Source: Rhizobium sp. (GTDB lineage: Bacteria > Pseudomonadota > Alphaproteobacteria > Rhizobiales > Rhizobiaceae). Taken from it: a stretch of DNA of 64,000 bases. The notes beneath the pieces are model-generated. The model was not told the DNA's origin, did no database searches, and saw only the letters and a list, made by a program, of their open reading frames with translations. A program made the translations under genes and the position numbers. The stretch spans positions 1 to 64,000 of the forward strand of contig JAHHDR010000015.1 in NCBI GenBank assembly GCA_019739215.1, written 5' to 3'. Positions 29,982 through 37,489 of the stretch are shown here, one piece after another; position 1 is the stretch's first letter; each line of letters starts with the position of its first letter.

Positions 29982-30464
29982 TCAGGCGCCGTGGCACTTC
30001 TTGAATTTCCGGCCGGAGCCGCAGGGGCACGGATCGTTCCGTCCGACCTGCCCGGCCGCGCATCCGCCCGCGTCCGGCGCCACGTCGCCGCGACAATAGC
30101 GCCATTCGCCACCAATCTGCCGGAACTCCGATCGCTCCGAAAGGACATGGAACCGTCCGTCGCGCCGGAAGCGTGCCCGGAACGTCACTGTCCCCTCCGC
30201 GTCGCCCTCGCCGCCGCCGCTGGTGTCGAGCACCTCGAGCCCCAGCCATTCGGTCCCCGCAAACGACCGCCTGACGTCATCGCGATCGAAGTTCAGCAGC
30301 GCCTCGCCGGCCGATGTCCGCTGGAGATGGTCGGCATTGCCGGCGACATACGCGCAGTAGCGCGACCGCATCAGCGCCTCGGCCGTCGGAGCCGGCTGGC
30401 CCGCGAGGATGGGATCGCAGCATGCGCCCGATGATTTTGCCGAACCGCAGGGGCATGGGTTCAT
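29982..30464 (-). CDS. YchJ family (UPF0225) protein with two SEC-C zinc motifs
   Basis: 160 residues. One SEC-C-type motif opens the protein ([13 protein letters not shown]) and a full one closes it ([20 protein letters not shown]). Between them is the NTF2-like YchJ domain ([28 protein letters not shown]). SEC-C motifs bind zinc; the protein's role is not established. Convergent with the cyclase gene. Confidence 0.9.
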   Translation of the reverse strand: MNPCPCGSAKSSGACCDPILAGQPAPTAEALMRSRYCAYVAGNADHLQRTSAGEALLNFDRDDVRRSFAGTEWLGLEVLDTSGGGEGDAEGTVTFRARFRRDGRFHVLSERSEFRQIGGEWRYCRGDVAPDAGGCAAGQVGRNDPCPCGSGRKFKKCHGA

Positions 30465-30581
30465 GGATCTGATCTCCTCGTGTGACCATCGCCAGCCGGC
30501 TGCTTCGTATATGCCAACCGTCCCGCGACCTTCGCCTCCAACGCATCCGACTCTTGCAAGTCATGCTTTCAATAGCGCTCT

Positions 30582-30609
30582 GCGGAAAGGCCCAGACCTT
30601 TCCGCTTTT
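30582..30609 (+). terminator. Orphan Rho-independent terminator
   Basis: GCGGAAAGG-CCCAGA-CCTTTCCGC followed by TTTT: a perfect 9-bp stem on the + strand, in the 262-base gap between the YchJ gene (other strand) and the first small secreted-protein gene. No + strand gene is seen just upstream, so it may end an unseen small RNA, be a leader attenuator, or stop antisense transcription into the operon. Confidence 0.6.
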
Positions 30610-30726
30610 CAAGGTCCGATTTCAAGGGTCCAGCCCTTCGCCTGCCTCCGGACGCCGCTTGAATGCATGTGAAAATTGAAGTATTATTTAAATGGATGCA
30701 TCTTCTGATCGGGAAGGCATGCAACA

Positions 30727-31083
30727 ATGCTGATTCCGCAAATCAAATTTACTGCTGGCGCAACTTTCCTGCTGTTGTCGACATGCATTCCGCAAGTTGC
30801 ATCTTCCGCAGATACTTTACCGATCCTTGGATTCTGGTCGATGCAAGGACAAGGCTGCGGAGACAACAGTTACTTTGAGATCAAGAAATCGGGAGCTTCG
30901 GGTCCCGAGGAACTGTGCGAGCTTATATCTGCGACACGCAAGGGCCATCGTTTCACCTTGAAGCAGAGATGCGACACCGAGGGCGTAAGCTCGGTCACTA
31001 CTCTGGTCGTGCGCCGGATCAGCCCGAAAATCATTGAGGTCCACGGCCAACGCTACCGAAAATGCAAGCCGAACTGGCAGTGA
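30727..31083 (+). CDS. Small secreted four-cysteine protein, tandem family member 1
   Basis: 118 residues: a Sec signal peptide (cleavage expected near VASSAD) and a mature part of about 90. Not a family I can name. Shared pattern with the next three genes: a G-x-W motif (ILGFWSMQ), then GCGDN, a second cysteine (ELCEL), the RxxxxTL..xC..EG segment (KQRCDTEG), and a C-terminal cysteine (YRKC). The four invariant cysteines suggest two disulfides in the periplasm. Start ATG preceded by GGAAGG. First gene of a tight same-strand series. Confidence 0.75.
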   Translation: MLIPQIKFTAGATFLLLSTCIPQVASSADTLPILGFWSMQGQGCGDNSYFEIKKSGASGPEELCELISATRKGHRFTLKQRCDTEGVSSVTTLVVRRISPKIIEVHGQRYRKCKPNWQ

Positions 31084-31092
31084 GGGAACGTT

Positions 31093-31459
31093 ATGACAAG
31101 GAACGGACGCCTCGCGGTCGCCGTAGCATTCGCACTTTCCGCCGGGGCTTCGGCTGCCTCAAGCGCCGACCTTTCCGATATCGCGGGCGTCTGGGCAACG
31201 TCCGACCAGTCTTGTGACAGCCCGAATGTCGCGTGGCACATCATGCACGATCGCATTGTCTTCGTCGGAAAACTACGCCGAGGGCGCCTGCTTTCCGACG
31301 TCAATTCAGAAAAGCGGCAGGACTTACGCCATCAAGGCGCGCTGCGATCAGGAAGGCAACAAGTCAGACGACAGTTTCGAGATCGTAAGGCTATCAGCGA
31401 AGGCGTTGTCCATTGGGGGCGACCGTTACAGATACTGCTCAAAGAACTGGAAGGGATGA
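31093..31459 (+). pseudogene. Small secreted four-cysteine protein, family member 2, one-base frameshift
   Basis: Reads as signal peptide plus DLSDIAGVWATSDQSCDS up to a four-A run (31269-31272), after which the matching sequence continues in another frame (YAEGACFPTSIQKSG, AIKARCDQEG, RYRYCSKNWKG). With three A the protein is about 121 residues and closely resembles member 3. The break falls in a homopolymer in an otherwise conserved protein, so a sequence error is likely. The stop overlaps the next start (ATGA). Confidence 0.75.
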
Positions 31460-31851
31460 TGCGAATGACACGTGTAGTTTCGATCCGGCTCGCCATTGCC
31501 CTGCCTGCCACGGCTTCTCTGCTCGCAGCAATCGCTTTGTCCGTCTCGGCTCACGCTGCCTCCGGCACCGATCTCTCCGACATCCGCGGCATCTGGGCAA
31601 CGCCTGACCAGTCTTGTGACAATCCGGAAATCGCATGGCACATCAGGCCCGACGCCATCGTATACATTGGAGACTACGGCGACGGCGACTGCGTGCCGAA
31701 ATCGATCCGGAAACGCGGTGCGACCTACACCATAAGGGCGCGGTGCCAGATTGAACGCGACATTTCCAACATCACTATGAAGATTACCAAGGTGTCGCCC
31801 AAGGCGCTGTCGATCGATGGCCGCCACTTCAGGTATTGCCGAAAGGGCTAA
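31456..31851 (+). CDS. Small secreted four-cysteine protein, family member 3
   Basis: 131 residues counted from the first of three clustered ATGs (31456, 31459, 31465). Signal peptide through SVSAHAASG, then DLSDIRGIWATPDQSCDN, GDYGDGDCVPKSI, TYTIRARCQIERD and a C-terminal HFRYCRKG. Four cysteines at the positions conserved in the other members. Its start overlaps the stop of member 2 by four bases, which implies translational coupling. Confidence 0.78.
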   Translation: MMRMTRVVSIRLAIALPATASLLAAIALSVSAHAASGTDLSDIRGIWATPDQSCDNPEIAWHIRPDAIVYIGDYGDGDCVPKSIRKRGATYTIRARCQIERDISNITMKITKVSPKALSIDGRHFRYCRKG

Positions 31852-31864
31852 AAGGGGATCGCAG

Positions 31865-32215
31865 ATGGCTCGGTGTCAAACTATCAGGTCCCTGATTCTT
31901 CTTTCCGCAACTGCCCTGCTCTCAGCGAGCGCCACCGTGGCGCCGGCGGCCGACTTTTCTCCCATTCATGGAAAATGGATGGAGGAGGGCATGGGATGCG
32001 TCGATAACAATGACATCCGCCGCACTATCTCGCGCAACAAGGTCGAGTTTTACGAATCGAGTTGCAGCATCGTTTCTTCGCGCGCAAAGGCAAGGAGCTA
32101 CACGCTGGAACTCGCATGTACCGGCGAAGGCGAAAGCTGGAAGAGAACCGAAACCTTCAAACTCGTCAATCGGCGCATCATGACCTCAGCGGGTACGCGC
32201 TTCATCCGCTGCTAG
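31865..32215 (+). CDS. Small secreted four-cysteine protein, family member 4
   Basis: 116 residues, signal peptide through VAPAAD, then FSPIHGKWMEEGMGCVDN, YESSCSIVSS, YTLELACTGEG and a C-terminal TRFIRC. It is the most diverged of the four but keeps G-x-W and all four cysteines. Start at the ATG after GGGGATCGCAG. The alternating-strand composition suggests a small beta-barrel; a lipocalin-like or inhibitor-like fold is only a guess. Confidence 0.75.
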   Translation: MARCQTIRSLILLSATALLSASATVAPAADFSPIHGKWMEEGMGCVDNNDIRRTISRNKVEFYESSCSIVSSRAKARSYTLELACTGEGESWKRTETFKLVNRRIMTSAGTRFIRC

Positions 32216-32325
32216 CCAGCAACCACATAACGCCAGGAATGTGTTGGATTCACCCTCGCGGAGCTTGAATCGCCTGCCCCTTCGTGTCATTGCGCCCACA
32301 CGATCAAGACCCTCCGGAGACGGCA

Positions 32326-33399
32326 ATGAGCGAGGCTAAGCAGAACGGCCTGACCTATAGCGATGCGGGCGTCGATATCGATGCCGGCAACCTGATGGTC
32401 GAGAAGATCAAGCCACTGGTGCGGTCGACCCGTCGGCCCGGCGCCGATACCGAGATCGGCGGCTTCGGCGGCCTGTTCGACCTTAAGGCCGCCGGCTTCA
32501 CTGACCCGATCCTGGTCGCGGCCAATGACGGCGTCGGCACCAAGCTCAAGGTCGCCATCGATGCGGGCAAGCATGACACTGTCGGCATCGACCTCGTCGC
32601 CATGTGCGTCAACGACCTCGTGGTGCAGGCGGCCGAGCCGCTGCTGTTCCTCGACTATTTCGCCACCGGCAAGCTCGATCCCGACCAGGGTGCGTCGATC
32701 GTCTCCGGGATCGCCGAGGGCTGCCGGCAGGCGGGCTGCGCGCTGATCGGCGGCGAGACGGCGGAAATGCCGGGCATGTACCGCGAGGGCGACTACGATC
32801 TGGCGGGCTTCGCCGTGGGTGCCGCCGAGCGCGGGCAGCTTCTGCCGGCGGGCGATATCGCCGAGGGCGACGTCATCCTCGGGCTCGCCTCATCCGGCGT
32901 GCATTCCAACGGCTATTCGCTGGTGCGCAAGATCGTCGAACTCTCGGGCCTTGGCTGGGACGCGCCCGCGCCGTTCGACGGCGACAAGACGCTGGGCGAG
33001 GCACTGCTCACGCCGACCAAGATCTATGTGAAGCCGCTGCTCAAGGCGATCCGCGAGACCGGCGCGATCAAGGCGCTTGCCCACATTACCGGTGGCGGCT
33101 TCCCGGAGAACATTCCGCGGGTGTTGCCGAAGGCGCTGGCCGCCGAGGTCGACCTTGATGCCATCCCGGTCCAGCCCGTATTCCGCTGGCTGGCATCCGC
33201 CGGCGGCGTCGCCGAGAAGGAAATGCTACGCACCTTCAACTGTGGCGTCGGCATGATCGCCGTCGTGCCGGCGGACAAGGCCGACGCCGTCGCCGCGATC
33301 CTGACCGGCGAAGGCGAGACCGTCGTTGCGCTCGGCCGGATGATCGTGCGCGCCGAGGATGACGCCGGCGTCAGCTACAAGGGCAAGCTCGCCTTATGA
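32326..33399 (+). CDS. purM: Phosphoribosylformylglycinamidine cyclo-ligase (AIR synthase)
   Basis: 357 residues. Fifth step of purine synthesis, FGAM + ATP to AIR. The ATP/Mg region is [12 protein letters not shown] followed by [25 protein letters not shown] is the family signature; [16 protein letters not shown] is in the C-terminal half. Start at the ATG coding [20 protein letters not shown]. Its stop overlaps purN by four bases, so the two are translationally coupled. Confidence 0.95.
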   Translation: MSEAKQNGLTYSDAGVDIDAGNLMVEKIKPLVRSTRRPGADTEIGGFGGLFDLKAAGFTDPILVAANDGVGTKLKVAIDAGKHDTVGIDLVAMCVNDLVVQAAEPLLFLDYFATGKLDPDQGASIVSGIAEGCRQAGCALIGGETAEMPGMYREGDYDLAGFAVGAAERGQLLPAGDIAEGDVILGLASSGVHSNGYSLVRKIVELSGLGWDAPAPFDGDKTLGEALLTPTKIYVKPLLKAIRETGAIKALAHITGGGFPENIPRVLPKALAAEVDLDAIPVQPVFRWLASAGGVAEKEMLRTFNCGVGMIAVVPADKADAVAAILTGEGETVVALGRMIVRAEDDAGVSYKGKLAL

Positions 33400-34016
33400 T
33401 CGCGGCCCGCAAGCGCGCCGCCATCATGATTTCAGGCGGCGGATCCAACATGGCGATGCTGATTGCAGCCGCGCAGGCCGCGGACTACCCGTTCGAATTC
33501 GTCGGCGTGATCTCGGACCACAAGGATGCCGGCGGGCTTGCCCGGGCGCAAGCGGCGGGCGTTCCCGCCATCGCGTTCGAGCGCAAGGACTTCGCCTCGA
33601 AAGCCGCCCATGAGGCGGCGATCCTGGGTCACCTTGCGGGTCTCGATCTCGACCTCATCTGCCTTGCGGGCTACATGCGGCTGCTGTCCCCCGGATTCAT
33701 CGCGGCCTGGCACGGCAAGATCATCAACATCCATCCGTCGCTGCTGCCGCTATTTCCCGGGCTCCATACACACCAGCGGGCCATCGACGCCGGCGCGCGG
33801 CTCGCGGGCTGCAGCGTGCATTTCGTCACCGAGGGCGTCGATGAAGGCCCGCTTGTCGCCCAGGCAGCGGTGCCGGTGCTCGACGGCGACACGGCCGAAA
33901 GCCTGGCGGCCCGGGTCCTGAAGGCGGAGCACAGGCTCTACCCATTGGCGCTGCGCAAGGTCGCGGGTGGCGAAAGCAGCACGCAGGCGGACGCACAGCT
34001 CATTTCCTTCGGCTGA
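33396..34016 (+). CDS. purN: Phosphoribosylglycinamide formyltransferase
   Basis: 206 residues. Transfers formyl from 10-formyl-THF to GAR in purine synthesis. Phosphate loop [11 protein letters not shown], formyl-transfer motif with [18 protein letters not shown] (catalytic Asn-His), and [11 protein letters not shown] with the catalytic Asp. Overlaps purM (ATGA). Confidence 0.95.
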   Translation: MIAARKRAAIMISGGGSNMAMLIAAAQAADYPFEFVGVISDHKDAGGLARAQAAGVPAIAFERKDFASKAAHEAAILGHLAGLDLDLICLAGYMRLLSPGFIAAWHGKIINIHPSLLPLFPGLHTHQRAIDAGARLAGCSVHFVTEGVDEGPLVAQAAVPVLDGDTAESLAARVLKAEHRLYPLALRKVAGGESSTQADAQLISFG

Positions 34017-34154
34017 AGCATTCGCTCAATATTTCCAATTTTCCTTCATCGGCCATGAACCGACGCCGCATTCGATCTGCCTCCCACCGGGCGCCGTTAA
34101 GCTGGCATTAACGGCGTGCACCACCAATGGATGCGAAGCGGCGAAGGGATTGTC

Positions 34155-35000
34155 ATGCGGAAGCTCGTATCCATCTGGAGTGTCCTGCCGAAGGGGCAGC
34201 AGCTCTTCCTGGTCCTGCTGGCGACCTTCATCGTCATCCCGTTCGTTGTCCTGCTCTTCCTGCAGGTCTACAACGCCTACAACCTCACCCAGCTCGGCAA
34301 CGACATTTCGGTCAAACAGAATGCCTGGAAGCATCGCGCCGCACGTCTCAATGCCAATGTGGTCCCCGAGAGCCTGAAGAGTGCGGCAAACCAGTTCGCC
34401 TACCAGTTGCTCGAGGTGCATGACGACCTCGTCGCCGAACGCAGGCTGGTGGTGACGGTCCAGCAGCCGCTCGGGGAAACCAAGCAGAAATCCGGCAAGA
34501 TCGTCACGACGGAGCAACTGCTCGATGCCGCCAATGACCGGATCCAGGAGATCGGCGAGCAGGAATGCGACGCGCTCCTGAAAACGCTGGCAGGCAAATG
34601 CACCGTCATGTCGGCCACCGGACGTGCCATCGGCGACAACGCCTTTGAGTATCAGGTCCAACTGGCATTCTCGGAAAAGAGCACCCTTGGTTCCGTGGAC
34701 CCCGAAGGCTATTACGAGTTTCGTGTCACGAAATCGAGCCCTGGCCGGGCGGCGACGAAGTCACGCGTCTTCTTCGGGAAATCGGCAGCGTTGCGGATGC
34801 GCATCTACAAGGATGTGGCGACCACCTGCGCCACCATCCGCGCCAAGTCCGGCAATTGCAGCGTGACCAGCCTCTCCGTGGCCTCGAAGCTCGATCGCGG
34901 CACGCCGATGGTGCGGCTGTCAGCGTCGGCGGCCTATGCGACCCTCGTGCCGGCCGACGACATCACCGCATCGACCCGTTGAAGCTGCGGGCGGCGGTGC
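34155..35000 (+). CDS. Membrane-anchored protein of unknown function
   Basis: Coding from 34155 to the stop at 34982 (275 residues). One N-terminal membrane helix (about 15-38, LFLVLLATFIVIPFVVLLFL) then a periplasmic domain with two short cysteine pairs (CDALLKTLAGKC and CATIRAKSGNC). I do not recognise a family. It stands between purN and an omptin gene and ends about 50 bases before the latter, so co-expression with it is possible. Confidence 0.6.
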
Positions 35001-35034
35001 TATGGTCGAACCGCGACAATTCGGGGAGATTCGC

Positions 35035-35961
35035 ATGTTGCGCAGGCTGGCGATCCTGTCCTTGATCATTTCCGGCCTGCCGACCATCGCGCCGGCCGCC
35101 GAGATGCTGCAGACTTCGGCCGACGGAACGGTGACATTCCGCGGCAGCTACGGCATCACCGCCATCGAGGCCAACGAACTCGTCTATGCCGGCAAGAGCA
35201 AGCTCTCCCAGTTGATCTGGCGAAGCACGGCCGTCAGTACCTTTACCGGCGAGTTGACGGCGGAGGTCGGTCAATTCTACCTACGCGCAACCGGCACCCT
35301 CGGCACCGGCGGCGACGGACACATGCGGGACTACGACTGGCTCGTGGAAAGCCGACCGTGGAGCGACCGGTCGATCCACCCCGACACGCGCCTCGATCAC
35401 TATTTCGCCGGCAGCATCGAAGCCGGTCGGGAAATTCTCTCCCACGGAAACACCAGTATCGCCCTGGGCGGCGGCGCCCGCTACACCGATGTGAAATGGA
35501 CGGCCTGGGGCGGCTCCTACGTCTATTCCTCCTCCGATTTCCGCGACGCAAGGGGCAAGTTTCCCGGCGATGAGAAGGCCATCAGCTACCGCCAGCAGTG
35601 GCCGGTGCCGTTCCTCGCTGCCAACGTGGTGCATTCGGACGGCCCCTGGACATTTTCCAGCGCGTTCCAGGGCGGCGTTGCCCTTCAGGGTCGGGGCACG
35701 GACGACCACTGGATGCGGGCGCTGCGCTTCATCGACCATGTCGAGGCGACGCCTGCACTGATGATCTCGGGCGCCGCCGAATATGAAATCAGGCCCGATA
35801 CCGCGATCTTCGTGTCCGGCGCCTTCGACCGGATCTTTCGCGGCCGGGCGGACACGACCATGATCGACCGCATGTCGGACGACAAGAGCCGGTTCAAGGA
35901 CGGCGCCGGGGCGGACTATATGTCGATGACGCTCTCGCTGGGCCTGCGCGGGAAGTTCTAG
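35035..35961 (+). CDS. Omptin-family outer-membrane protease
   Basis: 308 residues: signal peptide (to about 22, APAAE) and a ten-strand barrel. Family features: KLSQLIWRS at the first extracellular strands, catalytic Asp pair in MRDYDW (D99, D101), SRPWSDRSIHPDTRLD, GGSYVYSSSDFRDARGKFP, and the catalytic Asp-His in TDDHW (D223, H225), equivalent to OmpT D83/D85 and D210/H212. Omptins cleave between basic residues and act on peptides and proteins at the cell surface, with LPS needed for activity. All four catalytic residues are present, so it should be active. Confidence 0.85.
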   Translation: MLRRLAILSLIISGLPTIAPAAEMLQTSADGTVTFRGSYGITAIEANELVYAGKSKLSQLIWRSTAVSTFTGELTAEVGQFYLRATGTLGTGGDGHMRDYDWLVESRPWSDRSIHPDTRLDHYFAGSIEAGREILSHGNTSIALGGGARYTDVKWTAWGGSYVYSSSDFRDARGKFPGDEKAISYRQQWPVPFLAANVVHSDGPWTFSSAFQGGVALQGRGTDDHWMRALRFIDHVEATPALMISGAAEYEIRPDTAIFVSGAFDRIFRGRADTTMIDRMSDDKSRFKDGAGADYMSMTLSLGLRGKF

Positions 35962-36017
35962 ACTTGAAGAAGTATCAGCAATGTCATATGTTTTGATCGC
36001 GAACTGGAGCAAAATCG

Positions 36018-36377
36018 ATGACATCTCAGCCAGCATTCCGCTACCCGCTTGCCGCTGAATCGATGGCCGACGATCTGGCCGCGGCACTCGGCATCAGCAA
36101 ACGCGAACTCGCGGAGACCGCGGGCATACCAGCAGGCAACCTGAACCGGAGAGCACGCGCGAATTCGGCGCAGACCCAGAATCGCTTGCGGGAGACGGTG
36201 GAGATCCTTCATCGCGTGACGCCTTGGGCCGGGGGCCTGAGACAGGCCTTTGCCTGGTACCGCTCAGAGCCATTGCCGGAGTTTGGCGGGCGAACGGCTG
36301 AATCGCTTGTGAAGTCGGGCAGTTCGACGGCGGTGCGCGATTATCTCGACCATGTCGCGCTCGGCGGCTTTGCATGA
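36018..36377 (+). CDS. Xre/MbcA/ParS-type antitoxin
   Basis: 119 residues. N-terminal helix-turn-helix (ALGISKRELAETAGIPAGNLNRRA) and C-terminal toxin-binding region (VTPWAGGLRQAFAWYRSEPLPEFGGRTAESLV), the DUF2384-type domain typical of antitoxins paired with RES toxins. Its stop overlaps the start of the toxin by four bases (ATGA). It would neutralise the toxin and repress the operon. Confidence 0.88.
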   Translation: MTSQPAFRYPLAAESMADDLAAALGISKRELAETAGIPAGNLNRRARANSAQTQNRLRETVEILHRVTPWAGGLRQAFAWYRSEPLPEFGGRTAESLVKSGSSTAVRDYLDHVALGGFA

Positions 36378-36888
36378 TCTTTTCGGGCTTCGCCTGTCGG
36401 GCGCATGATCCGAAATGGGCCCACACGCCTCTTTCCGGTGAAGGAGCGGCCATTCATGGCGGCAGGTTCAATCCCGTGGGTGTCCCCGCACTCTACCTTG
36501 CGACCAGCCTCGAAGGCGCGGTCCTAGAGGCCAGCCACGGTTTCGCCTATCGTTTCGAGCCTCTGACGATCTGCACGTATCGGATTACCGGACTGGATCT
36601 GGCCGACCTCACAGATGCCGCCACTCTTGCGGCGGCAGGGATCACGCTGGATGATCTGACAAGCCCTGGCTGCTTGAGCGATACGAAGGCCGGCGGCCAA
36701 GATCATGGCTCGTGCATGACAGGCTCGCGCGGTCATGGGCCGGGATAAGCGTTCCTTCCTTTGCCCGCAATGCCCGCCCGGACCATCGCAACATCGTGCT
36801 CTGGAGGTGGAACAGCGGACCAGAGGATCGCATCGACCTCTTCGATCCCAACAACCGACTGCCGCGGGATCAGCGATCCTGGGAGTAG
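36374..36888 (+). pseudogene. RES-domain toxin with a one-base frameshift (probable error)
   Basis: RES toxins such as MbcT and ParT act on NAD+ or ADP-ribosylate targets. Conserved Arg, Glu and Ser are in GGRFNPVG, AVLEASHG and VPSFARN. The frame is lost at a run of three C (36664-36666); with four, LTSPWLLERYEG continues to NNRLPRDQRSWE and a stop at 36886-36888, giving about 171 residues. As read, the protein loses its last third. Either the base was missed in sequencing or the toxin is dead; the intact antitoxin and undamaged 3' half favour a missed base. Confidence 0.82.
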
Positions 36889-36895
36889 GGTAAGA

Positions 36896-37483
36896 CTAAG
36901 GCCCGTAGCGCATCCTGGCCCATTGCAGCATCATGATGGTCTTGCCGTCGCAGATCTCGCCGGTGGCGATCATTGAGAATGCCGCGTCGAGCGTCAGGTC
37001 GAGGACTTCGATGTCTTCCCCCTCGGACGCAAGTCCGCCGCCCTTGCCCGCCTTTTTCGCCAGATCGATCTCGGCGGCGAAGAAACTGACGCGCTCGGTC
37101 ACCGTGCCGGGCGACATATAGGCGTCGAAGAGATGTTCGGCGTTCTCCACGCGGTAGCCGGTTTCCTCCATCGCCTCGCGGGCGATCGCCTCGGCCGGAT
37201 GCTCGCCGTCGAGCAGGCCCGCCGGCGTTTCGATCATCCAGCCCTCGCCGCCATTGAGATAGACCGGCACGCGAAGCTGGCGGACAAGCGCGACGGACTT
37301 GCGCGCCGGGTCGTAGAGCAGGATCGTCGCGGCATTGCCGTGATCGTGGATCTCGCGCTCGACCGTGATGCGCCCGCCCGAGCGCGTCGCGTGTTCAATC
37401 GTGACCTTCTCAAGCGTGATGAAGCGCTTCGACAAGGTCTCGCGCCCGAGCACCTCGATGCTGCGATCAGCTTTGGCATCCAT
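36896..37483 (-). CDS. NUDIX hydrolase (ADP-ribose/GDP-mannose pyrophosphatase type)
   Basis: 195 residues. The NUDIX box is complete: GEHPAEAIAREAMEETGY with the metal-binding REAMEE. Around it are the features of the ADPRase/NudK group (TLEKVTIEHATRSGG, LVRQLRVPVYLNGG, YMSPGTVTERVSFF). Likely cleaves a nucleoside diphosphate sugar. It is 6 bases downstream of the molybdopterin gene on the same strand and convergent with the toxin gene. Confidence 0.88.
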   Translation of the reverse strand: MDAKADRSIEVLGRETLSKRFITLEKVTIEHATRSGGRITVEREIHDHGNAATILLYDPARKSVALVRQLRVPVYLNGGEGWMIETPAGLLDGEHPAEAIAREAMEETGYRVENAEHLFDAYMSPGTVTERVSFFAAEIDLAKKAGKGGGLASEGEDIEVLDLTLDAAFSMIATGEICDGKTIMMLQWARMRYGP

Positions 37484-37489
37484 TGTCGG

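Noticed and set aside
30409-30672. Small frame between the YchJ gene and the secreted-protein operon
   Set aside because: Overlaps the start of the YchJ gene and the terminator hairpin; no ribosome-binding site and no coding character.
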